Positions 49,982 through 60,497 of a DNA stretch of 64,000 bases are shown piece by piece. The translations under genes and the position numbers were made by a program. Numbering within the stretch: position 1 is the first letter of the stretch; every line of letters starts with the position of its first letter. Source of the stretch: Pyrenopolyporus hunteri (Eukaryota > Ascomycota > Sordariomycetes > Xylariales > Hypoxylaceae). Location of the stretch: positions 124,001 through 188,000 of the forward strand of contig CADCXC010000004.1 in assembly GCA_902806595.1 (NCBI GenBank), given 5' to 3'. The notes beneath the pieces were generated by a model. The model saw nothing but the letters and a program-made list of their open reading frames with translations, searched no databases and was not told the origin of the DNA.

Positions 49982-50461
49982 TCATAGGCTCAACCGATCT
50001 AAGCTCAACCGATCTTGGCTTCGTACCCGCTTTACAACGCCTAGTTTAAAGAACCGCTCGTCGCCGCCGGCCGTCCGGCCTCCGATATACCATTTATCGG
50101 CACCCAGCACGTCGCGGAAGCCTTCACTACTGCTATCGCTACCCCGCCGCCGGCCGGACCCCGGGATGGGCATACCGGGACGGTGCGGTTGGGGAGAGTG
50201 ATGATGTCTATGGGGCGGGGATTGTAGGGGCAGTTGATTCATGACTCCGCCCGCCCGCTGCTGCGATTGTTGTTGGGATGGCGACTGGCTTTGAGAATGT
50301 GGTGTCGACGACATAGACCGCGCTCCCGAAGGAGAGCTGGTCGAGGATGGTTGGGAGGTATGTTTGTTGGATTGCGACGCTGCTGAGAGAGCCGGCGGTG
50401 TCTGTTGCCGGAAGGCGGCGAGGAAGGAAGAGAGGAAGAACGGGCGTTGTGAGGAAGGCAT
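49982..50461 (-). CDS. Small fungal protein with conserved C-terminal block, function unknown
   Basis: 159 residues, one exon, ATG at 50461-50459. I cannot assign a function. Residues 1-105 are rich in Ser, Gln, Pro and His, including SQSQSPSQQQSQQ and HRHHHSPQPH, and are likely disordered. Residues about 107-159 look ordered: 'GSDSSSEGFRDVLGADKWYIGGRTAGGDERFFKLGVVKRVRSQDRLSLDRLSL'-type sequence with a GGRT turn and alternating aromatic and hydrophobic residues. Similar C-terminal blocks are, from memory, found in small uncharacterised proteins of other filamentous ascomycetes. The last nine residues come from a short tandem duplication (RLSLD-RLSL). The coding reality rests on this ordered block and a frame free of stops; there is no experimental or domain support. 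Confidence 0.65.
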   Translation of the reverse strand: MPSSQRPFFLSSFLAAFRQQTPPALSAASQSNKHTSQPSSTSSPSGARSMSSTPHSQSQSPSQQQSQQRAGGVMNQLPLQSPPHRHHHSPQPHRPGMPIPGSGRRRGSDSSSEGFRDVLGADKWYIGGRTAGGDERFFKLGVVKRVRSQDRLSLDRLSL

Positions 50462-53400
50462 TTTGGTGATATGTGGTATGTGAGCAGGTAGGTGTGTCGG
50501 TGAGGGTGATCAGGAAGTTAGGAATGGCGAGGATCGCAGCTGAATGGATGGTCGGAATCCGGAGTGCGAGAAATAAATGTCCGGAGGATATCGTCGGAAT
50601 CTCTCGAGCAAGGATAAATGGGACGGACCGCCAGCTGACCGAGGATAATACCTAATAAGCGATGTTTGCTAGACGCAGGAACAGCACAGTAGTGTGCTGC
50701 ACTTGCAAATAAACAGATGAGTCTCTCTCCCTATGTGACTAGGTGTTTGTTTCCTATACAGTTAGGGTCGAGGCGGCCTTAGATGAAATGATCCTCGTAG
50801 GTAAGGCGACCAGCGCTGATGGACGAGGCCGAGAACCGGTGAAAATAAATGAAGGTAATCTCTCGTTGCTATGTACCTATGTTCGCCGGGTTGGTCGGGA
50901 GAAGAATATGAGGAAGAGGTCTTCAAGCAATAAGGATCTTTATCCTGAACCAACGGCAGTTATCCTCTCGCTTGTGGAGGTGACATCAATATGTCAAAAT
51001 TGTCGTCGAGTCCTGTGGGTGTGCGCGGGTGTGGTATTGTTATGTGTTGTGCGAGGTTAAAAAATGCCAAAATCCTGACGTCGAGGCACATTACATACAT
51101 GTACTACACACATGTAGCTCGTCCGTATGTAGGTAGGTATATACGTACAATGCAATGCCTTAAGTCTCACTGGCTATTGCCTAGGTAGCGACTCCTCGGC
51201 CAATCCCGGGTAACATTACTCGTGTTATCGAGACTACGAACCGGTAAGGCGGGGCAACGAGACAAGGTAAGTGGTACTTAAGGCGGTGGGGCCCCTTTCA
51301 TTTTTGCAAATGGAGGGGCTGTGATAGGCCCCCTTCTGCCTTCGCTTCCGGTTAGTTGTTAGGTATGTTGTGTACAACACCCTTAGTAAGGTATATACAT
51401 CCGTATGTTAGATGGTACATACATGCCTAGGTACATATGTGGTATGTATAGAGGGGTTCTGTAACCTTAGGTAGGTAGGTAGGTAGGTTAGGTACCAACA
51501 GTAACAGCTTGCAGCGGCTAGGATATAATTTTCACAGTTGAGTACCTATGTAGAGCATACATGTATGTATCTATTTAGTATATTGCCGCCCTAAGTCCAA
51601 TACCTAACCCTATGTACTTGTACCTGATTGATGTGCCTACGAGGTACACGTATAGAAGGTATTGAACGCATGCATGGTTGGCTAGGGGAGTTCCCTTCGG
51701 CAAGAGCCCAACGACCGAAGCAGCAGCAGAAAAGGGAATTAAAGGGGAAAAAGAAATTCCCCATCAACGCAAAATAAAAACATTCGATCCCCATCGCCGA
51801 TCACGAAACAACGTCCTACATGTACAATACAATTCATACCCACCCAATGAATTGTATGGGGGCTTAAACCCCTCCCTCTCTTCCTCTCTCTTCATGCACC
51901 CATACATCCATACATCCATACGTCCATACGCCCATTACCTCCGATCCTCCACTTTCCGCCTTTCTCCTCTAATACCTCTTCCCCGGATTTCCTATCACCC
52001 CCCTGTCTTCCCCCCCGCCCATCAGCCTCGACTTGACAGCTGAATCGAATGTTTCTTTATGCCTCCCTGACGCCGAGCCTCGCCGAACTACGAAATCCCA
52101 TTCCACCATTGATAGCCTCTGCGGGGTCGTCCCCGATCCGAATCCTTGGTATCCGCTCGGTTTGTTATAGTTTCTTGTCATAACATGGGACGATGCGAAC
52201 TGCAGCTCATCGACGTAACATCGAAACCTTGTCAAGTTTCTCATCATCTCGACGTGGTTGTGCACGTAGTAAGCGCCCTAATATCGATGAAAATCCCGAA
52301 ACGTAGTATCGCCAATAAAAGACCGTTAGGGTTGCATAGGTAGGCAGTTAGCTTGGACGCAGTTAGCTGCCAACCTCGTGACGTATGTACCTATCTTCAT
52401 TAAAATATTAGAGCTAAGTTACGAGAAGTAATAAGGCCGCTGAATAATAGATGCAGCTTGACATTTGTATATTGCCGTATGAAAAGCCGCCAACCCCAAC
52501 TTGCATGAGACGGCTCATCCTAGAGATATCATCCCTCCGAGAGGCACGTATCTATCACATAACCCACGTGTAAAACTAGTTGGTTCTTTTTGAGATCCTG
52601 AGTTAGAGCACAGTACACAACTCCCCGCGTATTCCTTTTCGCTTTTCTTTCCCCAGCATGCACTTTCAATTAGCCTCCAATCCCTACTTAGTGCTTCGTA
52701 GGATATTGGTCTTTCTAGGAAGCCGTTTCACCCACGATCACATGATGTTATCACCAAACCAGTAACCCACCCCGAGGGGACGAGAAAGGGACCTGAAAAT
52801 AGTCTAGCACAGATTATCACCAACTACAAGCCGAGTCTTTCAATTAGACCCACGGAAGTTAGCAGTTGGGGATGTCTTACTCGTCCGTCCCAAACTCCCG
52901 ACATATCGACCAAGTCGTCATTCATATTCCGTCCTACTGCCCCCTCATCACTACTATAAAAACCATTCAACCCAGCGACCTAGGTAGTTGTAGCAGGTTA
53001 ATAACGCCGATCAAACGTGCTACTATATGCACTTCATACTCATATTTCTTCGAAGTCATCTCAACTAACCACTGGCCTGAGGAACGCGAAGCACTAGAGT
53101 TCATAGGTTAGGAACAGACAATTAACCTCGTGTTACTACTAGTGACTCTAGATCGAAAGTAAACCCCAGATCAGGTTATATCCTTACCTACCTAATTACA
53201 AGCACATTATTAACACTGGAATTAAGTAGAATGAGCATGGTTTGCAATTATGTCAATTGATGCGATATCCAATAGCGAGTATTAGTTCTGAGCTGTTCTT
53301 GGGTGTATTACTTGTATTGATACGATTAGGCCTGTAGTCATAGGATTCTATCATACATAACACTGGAGCACGAGCACTCAATTTCCTATAGCCAACGAGT

Positions 53401-53840
53401 CGTCGGAGTACAATCGTGATCATTAAGGTCAGCTTGGGTGCCTATGTAGCTAGTCGACAAAATTAATGCCTCATGTAGTGAAACAACAGATGGTAAGTGC
53501 CATGAATAGAGGTTGGGGATACAGTGGAATTGAGGTTGAGTTGGAGTTTTAATATGCCTACATGGGTACGTTAAGTTGGACTGGCTAGATATCAATGTCC
53601 GGGTAAGCAAGTAGCATATAGCATACAGGCGATACATAAGTCAAACACGATATGCTATGTAATACATATCTAGGTACCTAGGTAGGTAGCTATGAAATAA
53701 ATGAGGTTAAATGATGGGTATCATAAAAAGTGGTTGGACCACAACGGTCCCCCCTTTCTTTCTACCTCGGCCCGATTTGCTCTCGTTATCTCACAATTCG
53801 CGGGCGCTGTTTCTTGATGAATCACTCACTTATGATCAAG
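50462..53840. other. 3.4-kb gene-poor region with TAGGTA-type repeats
   Basis: No convincing gene on either strand; open frames are short and low-complexity. Notable contents are a TAGG run at about 51470-51492, GTACAT/ATGTAC-rich patches at about 51090-51140 and 51360-51440, a CATACATCCATACATCC run near 51900-51930, a TTCC/CT-rich stretch at 51865-52020 and a perfect TACCTAGGTA at 53675-53684. Part must be the promoter of the minus-strand gene ending at 49982 (just right of 50461). Confidence 0.55.
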
Positions 53841-55076
53841 TTATGAAGGTGTATTCTCAGTGGGCAACACGCGTATCCGCTTGAGGAACCCCGGGTTCAC
53901 CAGTGGGTTGTGTAGGTCAGCGATGGTGCTCATACATGCTGCTGCTGGGTCGCCGCTAGCTGCCAAGGCTCCCTCCCAATATTCATTCCCCGGGAATGAG
54001 TTGCCGTCCCACGCGTAAGATAAGACTAGAAGTTGGGTCGCATCAGAGCCTTGAAGCTTTTCTGCTGGGCTGCGCCTGGAGAATTTGACGTTGATCCCTT
54101 GTGCCGCCGCGAGGTTCGTAATCATCTGGCTAATTTCCGATGGAACGTCAATCCAGGCAAACTCGAGCGTCCCGATGTTCTTCAGCTTGTCCCCGAGATT
54201 TTGCAGGGCCCTGGAGAAGGCTTCGACGTACAGAACTGGCTGCGAATCATGGTATGACCATACGCCTAGGCCTAACCCTACGACGTATACGTACGCCTTC
54301 GCGCTGATCGCCTGCGCACGCTCGTTCGCCTCCATGAGTAGGATTTCGGCGGTGATGCATATACGCGCCCTGTACGCAGCGCCGTCGAACCCGGCGGGAG
54401 ACCGTTCCCTCACGCCGAAGAAATCAAGAAAGATGTTGGTGAGCTCTGGGTGTTGCCGTCTTTGCGCCAGGCCGTTTAGGATCAGGTTCGAGTCCATATG
54501 CATGGATCGTTCGAAACGCGGCCCAACTAGCCCGATGATAATTCCTCTTGTCTCGAAATTCCCGTCGGTCTGGTGTTCGCCTCTATTATATCGCATGCCG
54601 TCGTTGATGAAGTAGCTTGGACCGCTGACTCCCAGAAGGCTACCAAGCATGATTTCGTCGTATGTCAAATAGTCATCAAGTAAATGGTAAGGTTGGCCTT
54701 CGCCGCCTATCGAATCCCAGAATCTGGTTCCGTGGGATAATAGTCTGCCGTCGCGCAGAAGAGTCGCGTCTTGTGGTCCGACGAAGGATAGAGGCCGCTT
54801 CTCAATTAGCCTTGTTATCTGCTGATGCCAGGTCCAATGGCCATATAGTTGCTTTTCATTGGTGGTCCCATGCTGGCGTTTGTGCGCGAGGAATCGCTCA
54901 ACGAGCGCGGGATACCGTCCGTGGACCACGATACGGGTATCCTCGGCGTCCTGTCGAATGGTCCCCGGGCTAAAGTTGTATACCCTATTCGCGGTGGTAG
55001 GGAAACGGAGCCCGGACTCGCGAAGGCCCATAGAATTAAGGGTCGGATCCGTTAAGGGGGAATTTTGCGAAGACAT
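53841..55076 (-). CDS. DUF4804 / MavL-like protein (possible ADP-ribose-processing fold)
   Basis: 411 residues, one exon, ATG at 55076-55074. Recognition is from memory of the DUF4804 family, not from a search. The sequence carries the segments I associate with it in order: 'PSYFINDGMRYNRGE' (153-167), 'GIIIGLVGPRFER' (178-190), 'AYVYVVGLGLGVW' (261-273), 'FAWIDVPSE' (306-314), 'VKFSRRSPAEKL' (330-341), 'SYAWDGNSFPGNEYWEGALA' (353-372), 'ASGDPAAACMSTIADLHNPLVNP' (373-395). The family includes the Legionella effector MavL, reported as a macrodomain-like hydrolase acting on ADP-ribosylated ubiquitin. Whether this protein has that activity is inference. No signal peptide or membrane segment is visible, so it is probably cytosolic. 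It stands alone, more than 3 kb from any neighbour, which suits an accessory gene. If the family call is wrong, it remains a well-formed orphan enzyme-like protein. Confidence 0.7.
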   Translation of the reverse strand: MSSQNSPLTDPTLNSMGLRESGLRFPTTANRVYNFSPGTIRQDAEDTRIVVHGRYPALVERFLAHKRQHGTTNEKQLYGHWTWHQQITRLIEKRPLSFVGPQDATLLRDGRLLSHGTRFWDSIGGEGQPYHLLDDYLTYDEIMLGSLLGVSGPSYFINDGMRYNRGEHQTDGNFETRGIIIGLVGPRFERSMHMDSNLILNGLAQRRQHPELTNIFLDFFGVRERSPAGFDGAAYRARICITAEILLMEANERAQAISAKAYVYVVGLGLGVWSYHDSQPVLYVEAFSRALQNLGDKLKNIGTLEFAWIDVPSEISQMITNLAAAQGINVKFSRRSPAEKLQGSDATQLLVLSYAWDGNSFPGNEYWEGALAASGDPAAACMSTIADLHNPLVNPGFLKRIRVLPTENTPS

Positions 55077-58000
55077 ATTTAGGCTGGTTTAGTGTGATTG
55101 TTTGGATTGACAGAGCCTGCGGTAATTCAGAGAGAAAGATTGGGCTTCCGATTGTTATATCATCGTTTCGCAGAGCCATGATCAACGAACCCACTGCCCT
55201 ATGAGTCAACAAGTCACCAATTAGTTATCAATTGTAGTTGTTGGAACACAGCCTCTTTCATTCGGTTTCCAGCGGGGGAGTCCTCTGCTTTTCCATGTGA
55301 CCCATTTATCGGTGAATGTTTTAGCCCAGGAAAATATTTCGTTTCTCACGTCCTCGTCCCTCGAGGTGCAGCGTCACGTTTAGGTTAGTATATACCTACT
55401 TTCACGTAATGTAGGTGAGGTAGGTAAAGCAATAACGGTAAGTAGCCTAGGACTTTGAATGGTGTTCTCCTTTAGCTTTGACTACCAACCCAACCGCAGT
55501 TGAATATATGGGGGAGGCAAGTAAATCGTAGATCTCAACCAAATTTTGAACCGGACTGGGCTAGGCAGCCCTTAGCTCAGCAATACCTACCGTATACCAG
55601 TTGTATTACTCCATTGAGGCTGCAGTCCCCTCCCATTGATCGTCCCTAGTCGAATCCTACGAAACGACACCCCATTGCTCGGGAAGCGGAGCAACCATCT
55701 ACATCTGATCCTTACGCGTATGTATATATGGCTCGTCCCAAAGACAGCCCCAAGATAACCTAAGTAGGTACATATATTAGTTTAACTAATATATCAGGTA
55801 TAGGTCTCTCTTAACGTCGATAGGTTTTCTGATCCGGGTCTGCAGCGCGTGGTGAGGCAACTCCAGGTGACACGGCGTCCACTCTTCACAATGAGCCACC
55901 GAATAAGCCACCGAAGCGATCGGTCAATCGGTCGTGGTTCATTTATTGGCATATCGATTAGCCTACCATTACGCGTCCTTGTACAGGATCTATGCATGCA
56001 GTGAAAAGAGGTGTAGAATGTGTTATGAAGGTTCTCGAGGAATATGTCCCAATTGCAGAGCAGAGTCGGGGAATAAGACTTCGTCTAGCCAACGACGGGC
56101 CCTCCCGCTTCAGATTTGAGGGTAGTTAATATATGATATAAAGTATATCCAGATGATGTTCTTCTTTATCATCGGTTATTGTTTTCGAGTTATTGCAGCA
56201 TGGGTACCTAGGTACTTAGGTGGTAGTTGATGGGGGGAAAAGGCAGGCGAATGATTGCGATTGTGGATTCGCCATTTTACTTTGCTTTTTTCGTCTTCGC
56301 GACGGAGTTGAGATATATCTACGTGCGTCTTCGTCTGTGGGGATTTGAACGTGCTACGGATTGCGGAGACTATGGACTCTAGGCTCTCATTAAGTACCTA
56401 CCTGCCTGCCTAACCCTCGCAACGCATATTAACGATCCTGCCCTTTGGACGGACCTTCATTTTTCACCTTGAAAACAACAATTGCAAGGGCGACACAAAG
56501 AACAATTAAAGTTCTAAACTACGTGTATAGGGCGGTCCTCAACGACCTTGCTAATACGCGCGTCGGAAGGGCATGCTTTAGGTACCTAGCCCCGTCTAGT
56601 TCATTCGCTCATTTGCAGGTACCTCCTACGGACGAAAGTTTGGGGGCCCTTAAATGAACGTATTTTAGGGAGGAGCCATCTGAAATTGCTGCTCATAAGT
56701 AGGTACCTAGGTGGAAATTCGACCAGCGCCCCGCAGTGTGTCCAAGCAGGTGTACATGCAATTACTGCTACATGTATTGTACATTAGCCTCTTGCGTGAC
56801 TTCTAGGTCCTATTTATGAGCGTCTTTGACTCTACAGATTGTACCTTTCACTTACCGTATCGGTTCAATTTCAACCTTCTGCACGTTGTAAATATAAGAA
56901 TTCCTGGCTTACGATTCTATTTATTCGGAGGGAGTAGCGGTCATAACTCTAAGGGTTTATGTCCAGGGTAAAAGTTGTGTTACATGTAGCTGTCATTCCT
57001 AACCTTTGGGTAGAATAAATTGATAATTGGCAACCAATCGGTTCTCTTCTAATAATAAGGCAGGTACCTACATTCTACATAGTATAAGAGTGTACTTTTA
57101 GGTAGGGTATCATATGTATTGTACCTGGTGGCCCTGGGTACTTGTACAACACAATACAATACTATTAATACATGTGGTTGAGGCAAGCCTCTGTAAATCG
57201 CTCAGAAGAGCCACTTCTATATTTGAAACCGGTCTCTCCCTAAAACAATGGCTCTGCAGCAAAATGTTGCAAGGAAATGAATCCGATTGCTTGTGGCCCG
57301 CCCAATGCTCATCTAGCCGTTGTTCTGTTGCGCTTCACGTACGATTCTCAGTATTGAAAGGGAATGCGGCGTAATTGAATTTAATCTCAGCTCAGAGTCG
57401 CACAAGGCTCTTTTTAATTTTTAATTCTGCCCTTGCAGAAACTCCACGCTAGCTTGGATTAGGCACTAAATGGGTCAGAAATGTCCTGGACGAAGTTAGT
57501 CCAGAACCTCCAACTAGATTAGGTACTAAGGTACCTAGAATTCACCTCTACCAGAGCTCACCCAAGGTGAATTGACTATTCAGAAGTCCAGAAAATGCTC
57601 ACCAAAATGAATCAAACTCAGACTGCTTCTCCCTCCTCGTCCTTCCGGCAGCTATGTGCTAAATAAAAAAAAATTTTGTCGTTTTTAATACCCCTGTGAT
57701 GTGGATATGTCGTAGCTCCCACTAACAGCCTTACCCATACATCAACACCATATATACCAAATAACAGAATCAACAGTCTAATCTATTCAACGCCACAAAA
57801 CAGCTACAAACTCAAGATTTAACATCAGATCCAGTTTTGAAGAGGCGACACACCCTGTGAAGTCTGATTTTTAAAATCTCGAAAACCTGTCCTTGTCAGC
57901 TGAAAATAAACCACCATGTCTGACCCAGAACTCGGGACACACTTGCCAACTTGCCCAACTTGCTCCCTTGAAATGCCCATATCGAAAGCTTATCACTCGG

Positions 58001-58578
58001 CTCTGAGATGCCGTCTGCTTCTTTCCGCCTTCAGAGTAGGCGTTTTACGTTATACGAACCGGTTAACTTGGAAGTGAGCAGGTTTAGCCCCTTGAAAGGA
58101 GGATGTCGACTGACAAAACAACAGCAGCCTGACGTTATGCTCCTTCTATAATACTATCGTTCTAGGTAGCAAACGTCAAGTAGCGCCACACGTGCTCCCA
58201 GTGTGATTGGCTGTTCCTTCAAAAGGGGGGCCTTGTATACCTGCAGAACGACGCTTGATCGAACTAAAACCAAGGGCAAGTACACTTTGAAGGAACACTG
58301 TTAGAAACAACCTCATAAACGGAAAGAGGTCGTTCTGCTCGAGAAAGTATTTAAATTCCTCGTCTTCCTCCTCTCAGAACTTTTCTCTCTCTCCTTTTAT
58401 CACCATCACCACAACCATCTTCACTCTCACTCTTCCGTCTTTTCTTCCAAGCAGAACCATCAAGACCAACGTGCGACGTGCCACTCTCTCTTTGACTCTC
58501 CTACACTAGATAACTGCCAGTCAACACCAGACCCAGTCAACACTGAACACCAGCACAAAAACCCAACTTCCGGTCAGA
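55077..58578. other. 3.5-kb gene-poor region
   Basis: No supported gene. Contents seen: repeated TAGGTA/TACCTA motifs, including a perfect TACCTAGGTA at 56205-56214 and near-copies around 56579, 56703, 57062 and 57530; an AT-rich stretch around 57655-57685; and at the right end the promoter of the next gene. A minus-to-plus change of neighbouring genes means promoters of both flanking genes lie here. Confidence 0.5.
58340..58578 (+). promoter_or_regulatory. TATA-like element and CT-rich leader of the DPBB gene
   Basis: TATTTAAAT at about 58348 lies 230 bp before the start codon and is followed by a long pyrimidine-rich, A-poor stretch (58358-58460) and then a CA/AC-rich leader. This order (TATA-like box, CT block, CA-rich leader) is usual for strongly expressed genes of filamentous fungi, so a well-expressed transcript starting near 58380 is a reasonable inference. 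Confidence 0.55.
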
Positions 58579-58911
58579 ATGTACTCCGTCACCAAAGTCA
58601 TCATCGCCGCCGCCGCTCTCGTGGTTCCGTCCCTCGCCTTCTCTGGCGACATGACCTACTACAATCCCGGCCTCGGTGCCTGCGGCCTTACCAACAGCGA
58701 CAATGACCTCGTCGTCGCCATGTCCCCCAACCAATACGGCCACTGTGGAAAGAAGATCAAGATCACCTACAAGGGCAAGACGGCCACGGCCACTATCGTC
58801 GACAAGTGCCCTGGCTGCACCGGAGACGGCATTGACGTGTCACCTACTGTTTTCAAACAGCTTGCTAACTTGGACTTGGGTCGTGTCCCAGTTACCTGGG
58901 TTTACATCTAA
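58579..58911 (+). CDS. Small secreted RlpA-like double-psi beta-barrel protein
   Basis: 110 residues, one exon. A signal peptide is clear at 1-22 (KVIIAAAALVVPSLA, cleaved near FSG). The mature part is one double-psi beta-barrel of the RlpA/expansin-like/barwin type: 'GDMTYYNPGLGACG' (23-36), 'VVAMSPNQYG' (45-54), 'CGKKIKITYKGKTATATIVDKCPGC' (56-80) and 'GIDVSPTVFKQLANLDLGRVPVTWVYI' (84-110). The four cysteines at 35, 56, 77 and 80 fit two disulfides. The conserved Asp in VDKCPGC and the IDVSP motif are present. There is no carbohydrate-binding module. Family members are abundant in plant-associated and saprotrophic fungi, act outside the cell and are often induced during growth on plant tissue; some are studied as effectors. 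Catalytic activity is not established. Confidence 0.88.
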   Translation: MYSVTKVIIAAAALVVPSLAFSGDMTYYNPGLGACGLTNSDNDLVVAMSPNQYGHCGKKIKITYKGKTATATIVDKCPGCTGDGIDVSPTVFKQLANLDLGRVPVTWVYI

Positions 58912-60497
58912 GTGTTCGGATGGGATTCGCGGGATGGTGGCTATGATGGGGACAGACTGATATGTATTGCTGCTGACCAACAGCTGGGATGGTACAAGAA
59001 AGATCTCTCTTCATATCCCTACCTAACCCAAGATGGCCGGGATGAGGCTTTGCTAGAAGAATGTGGAGGAAACGGAGGGCTATAATGATATCCATCACGA
59101 TGAGCTGGCTCATATTAACGATCTTGGTTTCCTGGTCATGGACCAGATGAAACAGTTCTAGCAACTTGAAAGCTAATACACTTAAATCTACACCCCCATT
59201 GTTTCTTGTGCCTGTTCCTTGTGAATCCTTTGTGAATTCCCTTTTTGTTTCTTTTTTTCTTTTTGGCCTCTCGGTGCCTCGACTCTGTAGATCCCCTCTC
59301 ATACGTGGCCTCAGGTGACCGTCCCTGCCACCATCTGGTAGCGTAGTTACTCTAACCATTGTGCTGCATAATATCTCCCCTGTATCTTGTTGAACGGCAG
59401 CTGCTCAGGATTTAAGTTCAGGGTAGGCACCTAAGCTATCCGGTTCCCTATTTTAGATCTCCCTCAGAAAGATACAGACGCGTAAGTATTAGTACCCCCC
59501 TATCTCCTTGTACATATTTCGATATAATACCAGTGTTCTCGTTTTCCTATATGTTGTTCCGAAGCACTCAACGGTCCCTCACTCCTGTTCTTAGCTTTGC
59601 CTCCCATCTGTCAGGCGAGGAGCCCCCTTTCGGATGAGCGAGTCAGTTCTCAGAAGCTGCTGTGTTGCCTTCCCCCCTTAATTTTAGTGGAATTTTACGC
59701 ACCTACTCCCTTATTCACAACCTAAACGTACATACCTAGGTAGGTAGGTACTTCATGGATGGGCTATGAAGTAGATACGTATTATTCGGCCTGACCTAAA
59801 ATAAGATTTTCTTGTGAGAGTCCCAGATGACAACGAAATTGGACTAGTACTGACCCCGTGATGCAGTAGATTGAGGTTGACAGCAACTTCTCGTTATGAG
59901 CCTTAGCGCTTGTACGGATACCCCAGCGCCATACACCGCTAAACTCGTAGAGGTGTAGCATTCCTCAGATAGAAAGGATGTATTCCAGTTTCCAATCAAG
60001 TTCACAGGCCCCAGATAGAATTCTGAAGATCGGGTATGATAACATCAAGGCGGTTCTAGAATAGGGGCTCGTAACAATTGCTTAAGCAGTTGGCATTTGT
60101 CTGTGGTTTCCTCTTTAGGCTAGGGGAGTTTGGTATCAAAGTGCTTGTCGATTGGCTGGCCGTGAAGTGAGGTGAGACGTAAAGAACGTTATAGAGCCTC
60201 GAGTGGTCCGAAAGCGTGAGAATAGGTATCCCTCTCAGGTAATGTGACGTATCGGTAAAGTGTAAAGGTTCCCGTTCCAATGGTCTGGGCCGATCGCTAC
60301 AGGTACCCGCGGGAGTAAGCGGTGCCCTGGCGAGATTACATATTACGCGGGGTCGGGAACACATATGTGACTGATGAAGACTTGTCTGTTGACCGAAAAA
60401 GCTACGGACCGTTTCAACGATGGCTCATGTATTCAAGATACCGCCTGTGATGCCAGTTATACGTGCGTTTACCTATCCAGGTCCCAGGTAAATACTA
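58912..60497. other. Intergenic region between convergent DPBB and GH92 genes
   Basis: 1.6 kb with no supported gene. It has a perfect TACCTAGGTA at 59733-59742 extended by TAGGTAGGTA. The first few hundred bases are likely the 3' UTR of the secreted protein gene. Confidence 0.5.

Noticed and set aside
51678..52043. 121-codon plus-strand frame
   Set aside because: Low-complexity Ser/Pro/Ile/His sequence derived from CATACATCC and CT-rich repeats, with no ordered segment.
55997..56119. Short frame with CRMCYEGSRGICPNCRAE, resembling zinc-binding cysteine spacing
   Set aside because: No upstream coding sequence, start codon or splice context supports it, and the stretch is too short to be a RING or similar domain.
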